This document shows, piece by piece, positions 46,572 through 57,470 of a stretch of DNA of 64,000 bases (the stretch's first letter is position 1; each line of letters opens with the position of its first letter). The notes beneath the pieces are model-generated. The model ran no database searches. It saw only the letters and a program-made list of their open reading frames with translations, and was not told where the DNA came from. Origin of the DNA: Candidatus Magnetocorallium paracelense. GTDB taxonomy: Bacteria; Nitrospirota; Thermodesulfovibrionia; Thermodesulfovibrionales; Magnetobacteriaceae. The position numbers and the translations under genes are program-made. The stretch covers positions 50,190-114,189 of the forward strand of contig JAREWP010000063.1 of the NCBI GenBank assembly GCA_029001845.1, written 5' to 3'.

Positions 46572-46841
46572 TTTTGTTTTGTATGAATTCGAACGTTATT
46601 AAGACAGATGAATCATTTTGTTTATAATTCTGAACTCTCTCAAACCCACATAAAAAAACGAAAATTCCTATGCGACCAAGTTAACGTCCTTCGTACCGTT
46701 TATCATTACATTGAAATTTCTTAACGTTGAAATAATAAAAATTGTACTCCTTCCTTCTGCATTCATTCATTCCTTGTTCGATATTCGATATTCAATATCA
46801 GCCTCTCTCCACAAACTCAGAACGCTCCCACCTTGTTACCC

Positions 46842-47795
46842 CTAAACCACTACACGACTGACACAATTTCTTCCGTTCTTTTTCGATTCATATAAAGCCA
46901 CATCCGCCTGCTTAATCATATCTTCAGGAGACAGGTCGCCATGTTTGTGCGGCTCTGTTGTAGCGACTCCGACGCTGATGGTGACTTTTTTACAAATAAG
47001 ATCGGAACACTCATGTAGTATACATGACGCCTCTGTTGCGGCCCTTAGCCTGTTACCCACATCAACGGCGGCATCGGAATCTGTTTCAGGCAAAATAACC
47101 ATAAACTCTTCGCCACCATAACGAGCTAAAAAATCAGCCGGCCTTTTTAAGGAGTCCCTTAACACCGACGCTACTCTGACAAGGCATTCATCCCCCTTCG
47201 GGTGACCATAATGGTCATTATACTTTTTAAAATAGTCGATATCCATCAACAGGATCGATATGGGAGTCTCACCTCGCAGGGCCCGCTTCCACTCGACATC
47301 CAATTTCTCATCAATGCCTCTTCTGTTGGAAAGATTGGTCAGAGGATCAATGGCGGCGATTCTTTCCAACATTTCATTTTTCTCTTTTAATTGGATATGG
47401 GTTTTCACCCTTGCCAAAACAGCGGCAATATTAAAAGGCTTGGTTATGTAATCGACTCCGCCCACCTGAAATCCCATGACCTCGTCGTCGGCCTTATCTT
47501 TTGCAGTGATAAATATAACAGGTATATCCTTGGTTTTCGGGTTGGCTTTTAGTCGGCGACAGACTTCATAGCCGTCCATTTGAGGCATTATGATATCCAG
47601 AATTATCAAATCCGGCCTGGTTTCGTCGGACTTGGATATTTCTATAGCCTGTTCTCCGTTAGTGGATATTGTGATGTGATAATCGTTCCTTAACGCTTCA
47701 CCGAGAATTTTTATATTCAAAGGGATGTCATCTACAATGAGGACAGCATGTTTTTTCTCTCTCAAACGACACTCTTCGGTTATTGTTTTAGTCAT
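46842..47795 (-). CDS. REC-GGDEF response regulator, paralog of the MCP-linked one
   Basis: 317 residues, nearly the same architecture and wording as the protein at 43182: receiver with phospho-Asp 67 (LIILDIIMPQMDGYE), GGDEF with RYGGEEFMVIL and an RPAD I-site. An AAGGG site precedes the ATG at 47795. It stands upstream of the MCP operon, separated from it by repeat F and other sequence. It is probably a tandem duplicate that could respond to the same CheA or to another kinase. Confidence 0.9.
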   Translation of the reverse strand: MTKTITEECRLREKKHAVLIVDDIPLNIKILGEALRNDYHITISTNGEQAIEISKSDETRPDLIILDIIMPQMDGYEVCRRLKANPKTKDIPVIFITAKDKADDEVMGFQVGGVDYITKPFNIAAVLARVKTHIQLKEKNEMLERIAAIDPLTNLSNRRGIDEKLDVEWKRALRGETPISILLMDIDYFKKYNDHYGHPKGDECLVRVASVLRDSLKRPADFLARYGGEEFMVILPETDSDAAVDVGNRLRAATEASCILHECSDLICKKVTISVGVATTEPHKHGDLSPEDMIKQADVALYESKKNGRNCVSRVVV

Positions 47796-48115
47796 AGGCC
47801 CTTATAAATGAAATTATGCGAAAAAAACAACAATTTTTCTCTTAGTCCCTCTCCCCTCAAGTGGCATAAGCACTCAAATAAGGAGTGAATTCAATTAAAA
47901 GCACCTTTTGAATATCGAATATCGAACAAGAAATGTCGAATCATGAAGTTTTTTATTTCGAAATTAATTATCCTTTGTTCGATATTCGATATTTTTTCTC
48001 TATTTAAGCGCTTATGCCCTCAAGGGGATAGGAGACTTGAAGGGAATTTCTTCGAAATTCTCTATACGTTACATCAAACCTTTTTGGTGACCACTATGCC
48101 GGTTTAGGTTTAAAG
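47796..48115. repeat. Intergenic repeat A, copy split by an inserted element
   Basis: The left part (GGCCCTTATAAATGAAATT to CTCTCCCCTCAAG at 47861) and the right part (CCCTCAAGGGGATAGGAGAC from 48017) are the two halves of repeat A. Each ends or begins with CCCTCAAG, a duplicated target flanking the insertion. The tail ends GCCGGTTTAGG, as in other copies. Confidence 0.8.
47862..48016. mobile_element. MITE-like element inserted in repeat A
   Basis: About 155 bases, no coding capacity. The ends GGCATAAGCACTCAAATA and TATTTAAGCGCTTATGCC are inverted copies (16 of 18 bases). Internal arms include GAATATCGAACAAG and CTTTGTTCGATATTC. CCCTCAAG is present at both junctions (47854-47861 and 48017-48024), consistent with an 8-base target duplication; the TIR and duplication overlap by two bases, so the exact edge is uncertain. 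Confidence 0.7.
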
Positions 48116-48244
48116 TTTTCTCCTTTGCCAGATACTCACTGTGTGATCAGGCAGGAAAAATTTAATAAACATAAAAGCAATGCCCAAATTATAGCATAAA
48201 TAAAATCTCTTCATCACCTATTTTAAAAAGTAAAAAAAACATTT

Positions 48245-48384
48245 AGCAGTCAGCCATCAGCTATCAGCTTTTTAATTCCAACGCTTTACGGTTTAAAATA
48301 TATTCATCCGTAAAGTGAAGCTTATTATTGGCATATTCTCAATTCTTTCTTTAGCTGAAGGCTGATCGCTGATAGCTGACTGCC
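48245..48384. repeat. Palindromic repeat B, copy 5
   Basis: AGCAGTCAGCCATCAGCTAT at the left and GCTGATCGCTGATAGCTGAC at the right, with CATCCGTAAAGTGAAGCTTA in the centre. It lies just beyond the 3' end of the receiver gene and may terminate the giant-kinase operon. Confidence 0.8.
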
Positions 48385-48389
48385 GTTTT

Positions 48390-48767
48390 TTAGGTTAAAA
48401 GATATTTCTTTACTGTTTCTTTTACGACTGCCGTATCAAAGGGTTTGGCGATATAATCGAGAGCGCCGAGTTCCAATCCCCTTTGCCTGTCAGAGGCATC
48501 GTCTTTCGCCGTAATAAACACAACAGGAATATGAGAAGTTCTCTTATCGGCTTTTAATCGGCTGCATACCTCATAGCCATCCATGCCGGGCATCATAATA
48601 TCCAGCAAGATCAAATCCGGCAATTCATCCTCGATAAATTCCAGGCAACTCTCGCCATCGGTCGCCACACTGACTTCATAATCATCATCCAATATTTCCA
48701 ACAGAATATCAATATTCGTTTCCGTGTCATCTACAATTAATACATTTTTTAAATCCGATTCGCTCAT
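48390..48767 (-). CDS. Stand-alone receiver, partner of the giant hybrid kinase
   Basis: 125 residues, one receiver domain: VLIVDDTETN, phospho-Asp 56 (LILLDIMMPGMDGYE), VFITAKD and YIAKPFD. It starts 5 bases after the stop of the 2713-residue kinase gene and must be co-transcribed with it. It is a probable phosphate acceptor from the kinase's HPt domain. It has no output domain, so its target is unknown. Confidence 0.9.
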   Translation of the reverse strand: MSESDLKNVLIVDDTETNIDILLEILDDDYEVSVATDGESCLEFIEDELPDLILLDIMMPGMDGYEVCSRLKADKRTSHIPVVFITAKDDASDRQRGLELGALDYIAKPFDTAVVKETVKKYLLT

Positions 48768-48772
48768 AGTCT

Positions 48773-51700
48773 CTACCCTCCTGTTTCAAACTTTTTTACA
48801 AGCAACTCAAACAGCTCCCCGGCCTGCTTAAATTTATACTTTTTTATAAAATTTTCCAACTCCTTTACTTCCTCCGCCATACTTTCAGGAAGTTTATACT
48901 TCCTCAATTCGTCGAGAACGGGCGTGCAACCTTTCGGTTTCTTTTTTTGTATACCCTCTTCAAGCTTTTTCAGAATTTCAAAAATCGTTTTTTCATCGGT
49001 AACCTCCCCTTCCCTGCTTTCCTCTTCAACCTGTGACATGGCTTTGACAAAAGGCGCCATCGATTGGCGTAGGGTGCTCAGGTCCCCTTCAAAATGCGTC
49101 AGCAACGAATCGAAGTCTTGACTCTTTTCTTCATGAAGACACCTTTCCAGGTCTCCCGCCGATTTCTGAAGAATCTTAGCGCCTATACTTCCGGCAATTC
49201 CTTTAACCGTATGCGCCATCCGCTCGGCCTCCTTTTTTTCTCCTGCTTCGAACACTCTCTGAATCTCTCTCCCGGTCTCTCCATAATTGTGATAAAACTT
49301 TGTCAACAGCTTTATATAAAGCCTCTTATTCCCTCCGGCAAGGATTAAACCGGATTGGATATCGATTCCTTCCATTTCGGGAATCTCTTTTTCCGCTTCT
49401 CTTTCTTCTTTTTTCAAAGGGGCTGTCGTGATGTCCGGCTCTTCGGAAACCTGAGATGGGGTTATCCATTTCGCCATTGTACCAAACATCTCATTCACAT
49501 TAATGGGCTTCGAGATGTGATCGTTCATTCCGACTTCGACGGCCTTTTCTTTGTCCGAAGCCATGGCGTTTGCCGTCATCGCTATGATGGGGATATCTTT
49601 ATATTTATTGTTCTTCCGTATAACGCTCGTGGCCGTATATCCATCCATAATCGGCATTTGTACATCCATCAGTATTCCGTCAAAGTCATGACCCTGCTCA
49701 AGAATATCGATAGCCTCCTGCCCGTTGTTCGCAACCATGGCAGTAACGCCGCCGTTGGAAAGTAACTCAAGGGCAAGTTCCTGATTAATCTCATTATCCT
49801 CAACCAAAAGCACCCTGGCGCCCCTCACTTTCAGGTTCGTCTCCCTTTCATCTCCCACGTTGCATCCGGCTCGACTATCGATTTCAGTCTCGTGACCAAA
49901 GGCCTCCATAATCGAATCCAACAGACTCGATGGCGAAACCGGCTTTCCAAGAATGCTGTTGAATTTGATACCCTCCGAAGCCTCTGCCGCCTCTTCTCGC
50001 CCGTAAGCAGTGACCATGATGATAGGTAACTCCGAACCGGCGGAATGAATACGACGGGCTGTTTCGATTCCGTCCATTCGGGGCATCTGCCAATCCAGGA
50101 CAATCAGGTCAAAGGATTCTTTTGATTCCTTTAATCTGTCGATTGCAGCCTGACCGGAATTCACTGCATCAACTTTAAAATCAAAGGATTCGAGGATATC
50201 GGCCATAATCTCTCTGGCCGTTGCATTGTCATCCGCCACCAGGACATGAAGCCCCTGCAGGTCCGGCAGCGCCGGCTTGACCCGGCCCCTCTCTGTACCG
50301 GATTGACATCCAAAGGTTGCAGTGAATTGAAATGTGCTTCCCTTACCATATTCACTTTCCACCCAAATCTCGCCGCCCATCATTTCACTCAGCTTTTTGG
50401 ATATGGTGAGTCCCAATCCCGTACCGCCATATTTTCGCGTTGTCGAAGTATCGGCCTGGCTAAAGGATTGAAACAGATTGGCCAGTTGATCGGGCGTCAT
50501 CCCAATGCCTGAGTCACGTACGGCAAAATGAAGTATTGCCGAGTCACCATGGATCTCTTTAACACGGGCAGTTACAACGATCTCGCCTTCATCGGTAAAT
50601 TTAACGGCATTATTACCGAGGTTCACCAATATCTGCCCGAGACGCAGGGGATCACCGATAAGAGCCATGGGAACATCGGCGGCAATATCAAAAAGTAGTT
50701 CCACGCTTTTCTCCTCGGCCTTCAGTCCTACCAGGTTGGAGAGATTATCAAAAACTCCGTCGAGATGGAAATCGATTGTCTCCATATCGAGTTTACCGGC
50801 TTCTATTTTTGAGAAATCGAGGATGTCGTTGATTATTCCGAGAAGAGATTCCGCCGAGCGATGCACTTTTTCGATATAATTCCGCTGTTTGTTGTCCAAA
50901 TCGGTTTTTAATGCAAGGTTGGACATGCCGATGATAGCGTTCATGGGAGTACGTATTTCATGACTCATATTGGCCAAAAAGTCGGATTTTGCTTTTGTAG
51001 CTTCGACAGCCAGATTTTTCGCCTCTGCCATGGCCTTTTCCACCTCTTTTCGCTCGGTAATATCGCGAAAAGTAATCACCGCACCCACCAATTCGTCATC
51101 TTTACTGACAGGGACACTGGAATACTCCACCTCAAATGAAGTACCGTCTTTGCGCCAAAGCACTTCATCATCAACATGATGGGTCTCTCCCCGTGTATAG
51201 GCTGCGTACATGGGACACTTCTCCACAGGATAGTGTGAGCCGTTTGCAAAGGAGTGATGAATAATGGGGTGGACCTTCTGTCCCATCAGTTCATCGCGAG
51301 AAAAACCAAGCATCTCTTCTACAGCGGGATTGACAAAAGTAACATGCCCCTCCTTATCGACACCAAAAATACCTTCACCTGCGGCCTGAAGGAGCAGACG
51401 GGATCGTTCTTCAGATATGGTAAGCTCCTCTTCCGCTTTTTTTTGCGCACTCTCTGCTCTCAGCGCCAGAATGCCGTGAGCAACATTGTCGGCAATACGT
51501 TGTATCAAATCGATATGCTCCTCATTGCCATCTTCGAATATCTCGGAGTAACAGGCAGTAAGTACTCCGAAGGCGTCTCCATAGAGCCGTAAAGGTACAG
51601 CCGCAACAGATCGGAAACCACGCTCCAAAGCCGCCTCACGCCATTCAGTGCTCATATTGTCAAAGGCAATATCTTTCATCAGCAGAGGTTGGGCCCTGCG

Positions 51701-54700
51701 TATCACCTTTCCGCTTGGACACCCTTCGGCCATCTCATCGGTCCAACTCAAAGGAAGATGTTCGAGAAATCCCTTTTCATAACCATATCGTGCTTCCACG
51801 GTGATCCTTTTATCGCGACGCTCCTCAAATCCGATCCAGACAAAGAGAGGGCTGTTCTCTTCCACAAGAATTCGACAAACCTCGTTCAGTAACTGCTTCT
51901 CAGTCGTTGATTGCATCACAGCCTCATTGATAAGGGTGAGAGTGGCGAGATCGCGATTGGAACGGGCGATACGTTTTTCAGACTCCTTTCGTTCTGTAAT
52001 ATCCCTGACAACGGCAACCACTAAAAGCCCTTTGTCACTCTCTATGGGGCTGAGACTCAATTCCGCCGGGAAGATCATGCCGTTTTTACGTTGCGCTCTG
52101 AGATCCAATGCCCTTCGCGTCAGTTTCTGTACAGGATTTTCTATGTAACCGTTGCGCAAACCGACATGAACGTCTTTGATTTCATCGGGAACGAGAATTT
52201 CGATTTTTTGACCCAATAATTCCTCTTTGGAATAACCAAAAACCTTTTCCACCTGAGAATTCACCAGGACCAGCGACCCTTCATTGTCTACAACAATCAT
52301 GGCGTCAGGCGCAGACTCCATAAGTGCGGCAAAGCGTTCCTGAGATGCTTTACGCTCCGTTATATCCGTGAGAGTGAGACGAACTTCGCTGACAGCGCCG
52401 GCGTCGTTATAAACGGGAAGAGCTGAAAGTGTAGTATAAAGAATATTCTCATTGGTAAGTGAAACAGCGAGCTCTCTGTCGATTAATGAATGACCGCTCA
52501 ATGTCGCCTGAAAGAGTTCGTCTCCCTCTGAGGTCAGTTCATTCCAGTTCAGGGATTCGAGATCGCTCCGTGAGCGTTTTACCAAATCGGCGAAAGCGAG
52601 GTTGTGTTTGAGAAAAACGCCCTCAGGCGACAATGAGGCATAGGCCACAGGGGCGTTTTCATAGAGGTCCCACAAATTCCTCTCCCGCTCATGAAGCTCC
52701 GCCGTGCGTTCATGGACCTTCTCTTCCAGTTCATCTCTCGATCTTCCTATAAATCTTGTCGCCCGCTGGCTGATCGTCACAGTGAGCAAACTTGATGTTA
52801 CGGCCAGCAAGAGGGTTATGACAGCCACAATGAACAGGTTTTGTCGCATGGCGTTAAAGTTGCCCATCGCCTCCTGCACATCGATCTCTGTTGTGATGCC
52901 TACGCCATGTTCATGATCCCACATCCAGAGACCAAATACAGACACGCCGCGATAATCACTGTACCCCTCCAGATCGCCCTCAATTATTATCTGTTTATCT
53001 TTGGATGCATCTGCCGCTAACGCCTGTTCCGTCACTTTTTGAGCCATTGTTGTCAGAGGCAGTTCACTACGAGGTTTTTGAGGTCTGAAGCCTTCCAACA
53101 TATTGCCGCCGGGGGCCCTCACTTCCAACAGGAAATCGTCCCTTGCATCGGGATCGATCAATCCGATTTGCGCCAGGTCCTCACTAAAACGACTTTGTGT
53201 AATCATGCTCCCCTCTTCGTTGATCAAATAACTCTCTCCCGATTCGCCCACACTGCCATGCTGCATGATCTTCGATAAACGACCGCCCGGTTGTAAACGC
53301 TGCGTCATGACAGCCAGAACATTTCCTCTATTGTCTTTTATGGGGGCCGCAAAAAATATGCTGAATGCATTTAGATAAGTAACCTCTCCCGATCCGTCTT
53401 CTATCTTCACATCCGACTGAATGGGAGGAATAAAGACAGCTTCGCCGGAAAAAGCTCTGTCCAGTAAATGGGGTTTCTGTAAAGCAATCAGATTTTTTAA
53501 ACCTACGTTCGTATCACGCCTGGAAGCAATATTGATTCTATCCCGGTTTATGATGAAAAAGCCGATATTTCCGAAATCCGATTCTCTGATCTCAAAAAAT
53601 GCACGTATTAAATTTTGGGCCTTTACTAATTTATCTCTGTCCTGCTCTTCCTGAAGTGTAAGCAACTCTCTGGTGATTGAAACCAATTCCGGATTACGCC
53701 CCAATCTCAGAAGATAGTTTTTCCGATCCCCTATCCAGTCATCGAGACGCTCTCTCGTTGCAGATATAACGAACCTGAGATCACGTTCCACCCTGTCGAT
53801 GAAATCCTCTCTGTTTTGCTCCACAGTAAACCATACCAGGGCCAATATAACAAAGGCGATAATAGCGGTAATTGTTAAAACAATCAGACGGAAACGGATA
53901 GAACCGACATGTCTGGCCAGCACTTCATCGGATAAAACTTTTGGCAAAATGAACAGAGCGAGGAGCATTAAAAGAAAAATGACAAAGGCTGTCATAAGAA
54001 GAGTTGTTATACTGTCGGAATGGGTTTCTTTATGACTGACAGAGGAGACGCCTTTGTCGTCTGTCTGCAGATCGGCGGACAACCATTTATCCAATTCCTG
54101 TTGATATTCCTCTTCACTGATCGCATCCAACCCTTTTTGAATGATGGAATTCAGTAAGGGTTCGTCCATTCGTGAAAAGAGGTGTATAGGCGATGCAGGG
54201 AAAACATCCTGACTGATCCCTCTGAGACCGACAATTGCATTTTCTTTAATAGCCGTATCGACTGCCATCTGCGTTTCCATTAAGGCGTCGGCCTCGTCAT
54301 TGAGCACCAGATTAATGGAGTGTAAAATATCATGCGTTTCTACGATGATTGCCCGGGGATACTGTTTAACGATCTTGGGAATTGTGCCGTAGTCCTTCAC
54401 AACGGCGATTTTCTTTGTCGCCAGATCGTTTATGGACCGGATTTCACTGTTGCCGCTTTTCACATAGATAAATTCCCGAATATGAAAATAGGGCTTGGAG
54501 TAAAGGCCGTAGGTCGCTCTTTCGTCCGTATAGTAGGTGGCGGGCAAAAGATCGAGGTTGTGATCTCTTAAACCTTTCAGTAACAGATCCCACTTATCGC
54601 CGATAAATTCAAATTGCAAACCTGTTTTTTCTGCAATAATATCCAGGAAACCGCCGGCGATTCCGCCGGCCTTACCATCGTCATTCATATATACAATGGG

Positions 54701-56914
54701 CGGCCATTTTTCTATGCCTGTTTTGACCTTATGGGATTTAACCCAGGCCCTTTCCGCTTCCGTAAGCGAGGCCTTCGGCTTTATGGACTCTATTGCCGCC
54801 AAACCGGGGACCCATCTCTTTTCTATTGTTCGGCGTTCAACATCGGTGATCGTGTCCAATGCCTTATTCATCAGATTGTGAAGAATCTCCGAATCCTTTC
54901 GAACCATGACAGCATCGCCGATCGGCTCATCGACGATGCCGGCCACGCGTAAACCGGGCAATGCCTGTTGGTTGATCAGGTAAGAAGCCGTCGGGAAATA
55001 GGCAAAGAGATAATCGTACTCCTTAAAAGCGACCTTGCTTACCCCCTCCAAAGTACTTTCCACCTCTACCACTTTAATATCGGGATATCGATCTTTGAGA
55101 ATATAAACCTCGGGCCAACCCTTTGCCACAAGGACTTCTTTACCGGAAAGATCTTCAAGGCGAAGCTCTCCTTTTATACCATCGTGAGTAATGATGGCGT
55201 CATAAAATTCGAAATATGTATCCGTAAAAAGGAATTCCCTTTTAAACTCGTCAATCGGCGTATTGGCCGCTATAAAATCGACCTCTCCGCTGCGGAGAGC
55301 ACCCATTGCCTCTGTCCAGTTTTTCTTTTGTACGGCCTCCAGTCGAATCCCCAGACGATCCGCCACTAAGCGCATATAATCGGCGGCCAGTCCCTGGTAA
55401 CGGCCCTTATCGTCAAAGAACTCGATCGGCGGATAATCGGGATCAGGGGCGACACGTAAAAGGGGATGTTCTTTTATCCAGGCTTTCTCTTCTTTTGTAA
55501 TGTCGGTCACTTTCACCACTGTTGCAGAGGATATGACCTGCTCAAGTAATTCTTTATGGTGATCGATAAATCGGTTAAGGGCTTCACTTAATCTTGATTT
55601 CTGTTCTTTGTAAAAAGCGCCTTCCAGTATCTGCAATGCCTCCCTGCTTTTCCCCAGGTCTGTGAGCTCTATGGCCTTATGTTCGATTTCAACCAGTTGG
55701 TCATTGGCTTCGTTTATTGTATTCACCAGATATTTATCTTTGTCATCGGCTTTTGACAATACCTCTTCAAGAACGGCTGCCATCTTCGGCTCATGCGTCT
55801 GATAGCGTTGAAGCCATTTTTTATCCTCTGTCAGGGCATAGCTCGTAACCGATGTAGTCATCACTTCATCGAAATATTGAATATCCTTTGAAAGTTCGTT
55901 AAAGCGCGTGATCTCCTTAAAACCATAGACATGACTGCCCTGTTTCGGTTCTTGTCGAAAAAGACCGGCAGGTGTTTTATATGATTGAGTCAGATCCAGG
56001 AGGCGGTATATTTGAGTAATCTTATCAAAACGGGCGGGTTCGATATGCCCGGGCTCGACAAAGTCAGGCAGAACCATCTTCTCTATTTGGTCCGCCTCAA
56101 AACGAAGATGTTCGCGCCTATGGTTTTGAGTATTGTATTTCGTTAAAATGAGATCGACAATTTCGTCTTTATTTTTGAGAGCGTATCGCCAACCTGCAAG
56201 AGTGGCGCGAACCACCTTTTCCGTACGGTCCGGATGATTCGTCAGCTCCTCTTCCCCGGCAAACAAATTATCACCATAAAAATCGATGCCGTAATCTCTC
56301 GGATCGATCGTATTGACTGCGATTCCACGTTCCTTAAACCAGAAGGGTTCATTCGTTGCATAGGCGAGCATGGCGTCGGTCTTTCCCAAAAGCAGATCCT
56401 CGTTGCGATAGGAATGCTTTTGCCAATTCACTTTGGAGAGGTCGCCTAACGTTTTGGAGATCATCGCCATAAGGGGAGCATCATTGTTACCGAGACTATC
56501 GGTCATGACCCGCTTTTCTAACAAATCATAGGGCGTTCTCAGACCTGACTCCCGTAAAGTGATAAAAACCAGGGGAGAATGCTGAAATACCTGGGCCAAT
56601 AAGACAACGGGCGCCCCTTTATCTCTGGAAAGGATAAGACCCGAATCGAGAACGCCATATTCCGCCCTTCCCGATAACACAGCCTTTATCGGACTATCGG
56701 CCGGATCACGTTCTCTTAATTCGACTTCGAGCCCCTCTGCTTTATAAAAGCCCTGTTCAATGGCTGCATAATAACCGGCGAATTGAAACTGATGGAACCA
56801 TTTCAGTTGAATTCTGACCTTTTCAGGCTCCTGAGCCTGCGCTGTTTGAGCCGAAGCCATAAAAAACAACAGGCAAAAAATAAAGAAAACAGAGTGGATT
56901 ACTGCTTTATTCAT
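48773..56914 (-). CDS. Giant hybrid histidine kinase with three binding-protein domains
   Basis: 2713 residues. Signal peptide ([19 protein letters not shown]), then a NMT1/THI5-like binding domain (about 28-310; [20 protein letters not shown]), a helical linker (340-470) and two SBP_bac_3 domains (about 480-705 and 730-940). Two helices lie near 968-991 and 1001-1028, then a Cache domain (1040-1348) and a helix near 1355-1378. PAS (1411-1521), PAS (1528-1648), GAF (1680-1815) and PAS (1835-1955) follow. Then HisKA with His1985 ([17 protein letters not shown]), HATPase_c (2085-2200), two receivers (2225-2335, 2365-2480), HPt with His2568 ([12 protein letters not shown]) and a helical tail. 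It fuses in one chain what other loci here encode as separate binding protein and kinase. A receiver gene follows after 5 bases. Confidence 0.9.
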   Translation of the reverse strand: MNKAVIHSVFFIFCLLFFMASAQTAQAQEPEKVRIQLKWFHQFQFAGYYAAIEQGFYKAEGLEVELRERDPADSPIKAVLSGRAEYGVLDSGLILSRDKGAPVVLLAQVFQHSPLVFITLRESGLRTPYDLLEKRVMTDSLGNNDAPLMAMISKTLGDLSKVNWQKHSYRNEDLLLGKTDAMLAYATNEPFWFKERGIAVNTIDPRDYGIDFYGDNLFAGEEELTNHPDRTEKVVRATLAGWRYALKNKDEIVDLILTKYNTQNHRREHLRFEADQIEKMVLPDFVEPGHIEPARFDKITQIYRLLDLTQSYKTPAGLFRQEPKQGSHVYGFKEITRFNELSKDIQYFDEVMTTSVTSYALTEDKKWLQRYQTHEPKMAAVLEEVLSKADDKDKYLVNTINEANDQLVEIEHKAIELTDLGKSREALQILEGAFYKEQKSRLSEALNRFIDHHKELLEQVISSATVVKVTDITKEEKAWIKEHPLLRVAPDPDYPPIEFFDDKGRYQGLAADYMRLVADRLGIRLEAVQKKNWTEAMGALRSGEVDFIAANTPIDEFKREFLFTDTYFEFYDAIITHDGIKGELRLEDLSGKEVLVAKGWPEVYILKDRYPDIKVVEVESTLEGVSKVAFKEYDYLFAYFPTASYLINQQALPGLRVAGIVDEPIGDAVMVRKDSEILHNLMNKALDTITDVERRTIEKRWVPGLAAIESIKPKASLTEAERAWVKSHKVKTGIEKWPPIVYMNDDGKAGGIAGGFLDIIAEKTGLQFEFIGDKWDLLLKGLRDHNLDLLPATYYTDERATYGLYSKPYFHIREFIYVKSGNSEIRSINDLATKKIAVVKDYGTIPKIVKQYPRAIIVETHDILHSINLVLNDEADALMETQMAVDTAIKENAIVGLRGISQDVFPASPIHLFSRMDEPLLNSIIQKGLDAISEEEYQQELDKWLSADLQTDDKGVSSVSHKETHSDSITTLLMTAFVIFLLMLLALFILPKVLSDEVLARHVGSIRFRLIVLTITAIIAFVILALVWFTVEQNREDFIDRVERDLRFVISATRERLDDWIGDRKNYLLRLGRNPELVSITRELLTLQEEQDRDKLVKAQNLIRAFFEIRESDFGNIGFFIINRDRINIASRRDTNVGLKNLIALQKPHLLDRAFSGEAVFIPPIQSDVKIEDGSGEVTYLNAFSIFFAAPIKDNRGNVLAVMTQRLQPGGRLSKIMQHGSVGESGESYLINEEGSMITQSRFSEDLAQIGLIDPDARDDFLLEVRAPGGNMLEGFRPQKPRSELPLTTMAQKVTEQALAADASKDKQIIIEGDLEGYSDYRGVSVFGLWMWDHEHGVGITTEIDVQEAMGNFNAMRQNLFIVAVITLLLAVTSSLLTVTISQRATRFIGRSRDELEEKVHERTAELHERERNLWDLYENAPVAYASLSPEGVFLKHNLAFADLVKRSRSDLESLNWNELTSEGDELFQATLSGHSLIDRELAVSLTNENILYTTLSALPVYNDAGAVSEVRLTLTDITERKASQERFAALMESAPDAMIVVDNEGSLVLVNSQVEKVFGYSKEELLGQKIEILVPDEIKDVHVGLRNGYIENPVQKLTRRALDLRAQRKNGMIFPAELSLSPIESDKGLLVVAVVRDITERKESEKRIARSNRDLATLTLINEAVMQSTTEKQLLNEVCRILVEENSPLFVWIGFEERRDKRITVEARYGYEKGFLEHLPLSWTDEMAEGCPSGKVIRRAQPLLMKDIAFDNMSTEWREAALERGFRSVAAVPLRLYGDAFGVLTACYSEIFEDGNEEHIDLIQRIADNVAHGILALRAESAQKKAEEELTISEERSRLLLQAAGEGIFGVDKEGHVTFVNPAVEEMLGFSRDELMGQKVHPIIHHSFANGSHYPVEKCPMYAAYTRGETHHVDDEVLWRKDGTSFEVEYSSVPVSKDDELVGAVITFRDITERKEVEKAMAEAKNLAVEATKAKSDFLANMSHEIRTPMNAIIGMSNLALKTDLDNKQRNYIEKVHRSAESLLGIINDILDFSKIEAGKLDMETIDFHLDGVFDNLSNLVGLKAEEKSVELLFDIAADVPMALIGDPLRLGQILVNLGNNAVKFTDEGEIVVTARVKEIHGDSAILHFAVRDSGIGMTPDQLANLFQSFSQADTSTTRKYGGTGLGLTISKKLSEMMGGEIWVESEYGKGSTFQFTATFGCQSGTERGRVKPALPDLQGLHVLVADDNATAREIMADILESFDFKVDAVNSGQAAIDRLKESKESFDLIVLDWQMPRMDGIETARRIHSAGSELPIIMVTAYGREEAAEASEGIKFNSILGKPVSPSSLLDSIMEAFGHETEIDSRAGCNVGDERETNLKVRGARVLLVEDNEINQELALELLSNGGVTAMVANNGQEAIDILEQGHDFDGILMDVQMPIMDGYTATSVIRKNNKYKDIPIIAMTANAMASDKEKAVEVGMNDHISKPINVNEMFGTMAKWITPSQVSEEPDITTAPLKKEEREAEKEIPEMEGIDIQSGLILAGGNKRLYIKLLTKFYHNYGETGREIQRVFEAGEKKEAERMAHTVKGIAGSIGAKILQKSAGDLERCLHEEKSQDFDSLLTHFEGDLSTLRQSMAPFVKAMSQVEEESREGEVTDEKTIFEILKKLEEGIQKKKPKGCTPVLDELRKYKLPESMAEEVKELENFIKKYKFKQAGELFELLVKKFETGG

Positions 56915-57026
56915 ATATACTCCTAACCTGGCAAGCCGGGACCAAACACGGTTTCAGGTATAAGGCATAAGTAAAAAATATTGTGATCCTTTTACGAACG
57001 ACTCAATTTAACGTCCTTTGGACGGA

Positions 57027-57385
57027 CTTTAATTGACGATTTTCTATTGGCGATTGACGATTAAAGGATTGTCAATTAATAATTATTGTTCCTGACGTTT
57101 TTCTTTGCTCTACTACGTTCTATAAACCTTTTACCCTAAAAAGGACGTTTGAAAAAAACAATATGTTCGAAAGGTTTGACAGGAACGGGATTGAACGGCT
57201 TTGATCATTGCATAAGACTCACCGGGATGGTGAGTTGCAATGATCCCTCGGAGACTGCCTGCCGGGAATGAGTGTAAGCCCGTTTCTGTCAAACCTTATT
57301 ATGGCTCAACTGCCGAATTTAGGTTTATATATGCAAGATCGACAAAAAATTGTCGATACAGGCTCCCTCATGACCTAACAGAGTG
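57027..57385. repeat. Composite repeat I, copy 2 (interrupted)
   Basis: In inverted order relative to 28690-28860 it holds ATTGGCGATTGACGATTAAA, CTGACGTTTTTCTTTGCTC, then (after the insertion at 57171-57297) GCAAGATCGACAAAAAATTG and CAGGCTCCCTCATGACCTAA. The insertion splits the block that is continuous at 28.7 kb. Confidence 0.65.
57171..57297. mobile_element. 127-base inverted-repeat element nested in repeat I
   Basis: Terminal inverted repeats of about 22 bases (left AAGGTTTGACAGGAACGGG; right CCCGTTTCTGTCAAACCTT). The inside is strongly structured: GATCATTGCA/TGCAATGATC arms enclose ACTCACCGGGATGGTGAGT. No coding capacity. MITE-like, or a structured RNA; single copy in this window. Confidence 0.55.
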
Positions 57386-57470
57386 TTCTTTAAAAAAGAA
57401 GTATATCAAAAAACCTCGATGAATTTAAATAGGAAAGCAAAGGGGGGTTAAACTTAAATAAGGGTGGGGT

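Noticed and set aside
48924..56449. Many plus-strand open frames of 60-140 codons opposite the giant kinase
   Set aside because: They are antisense shadows of a continuous 2713-codon gene with clear domains; none shows a ribosome site or family match.
57171..57297. Cobalamin-type riboswitch (a GGAGACTGCCTGCC stretch recalls its box)
   Set aside because: The other conserved boxes are missing and the element has long terminal inverted repeats; no cobalamin gene is downstream.
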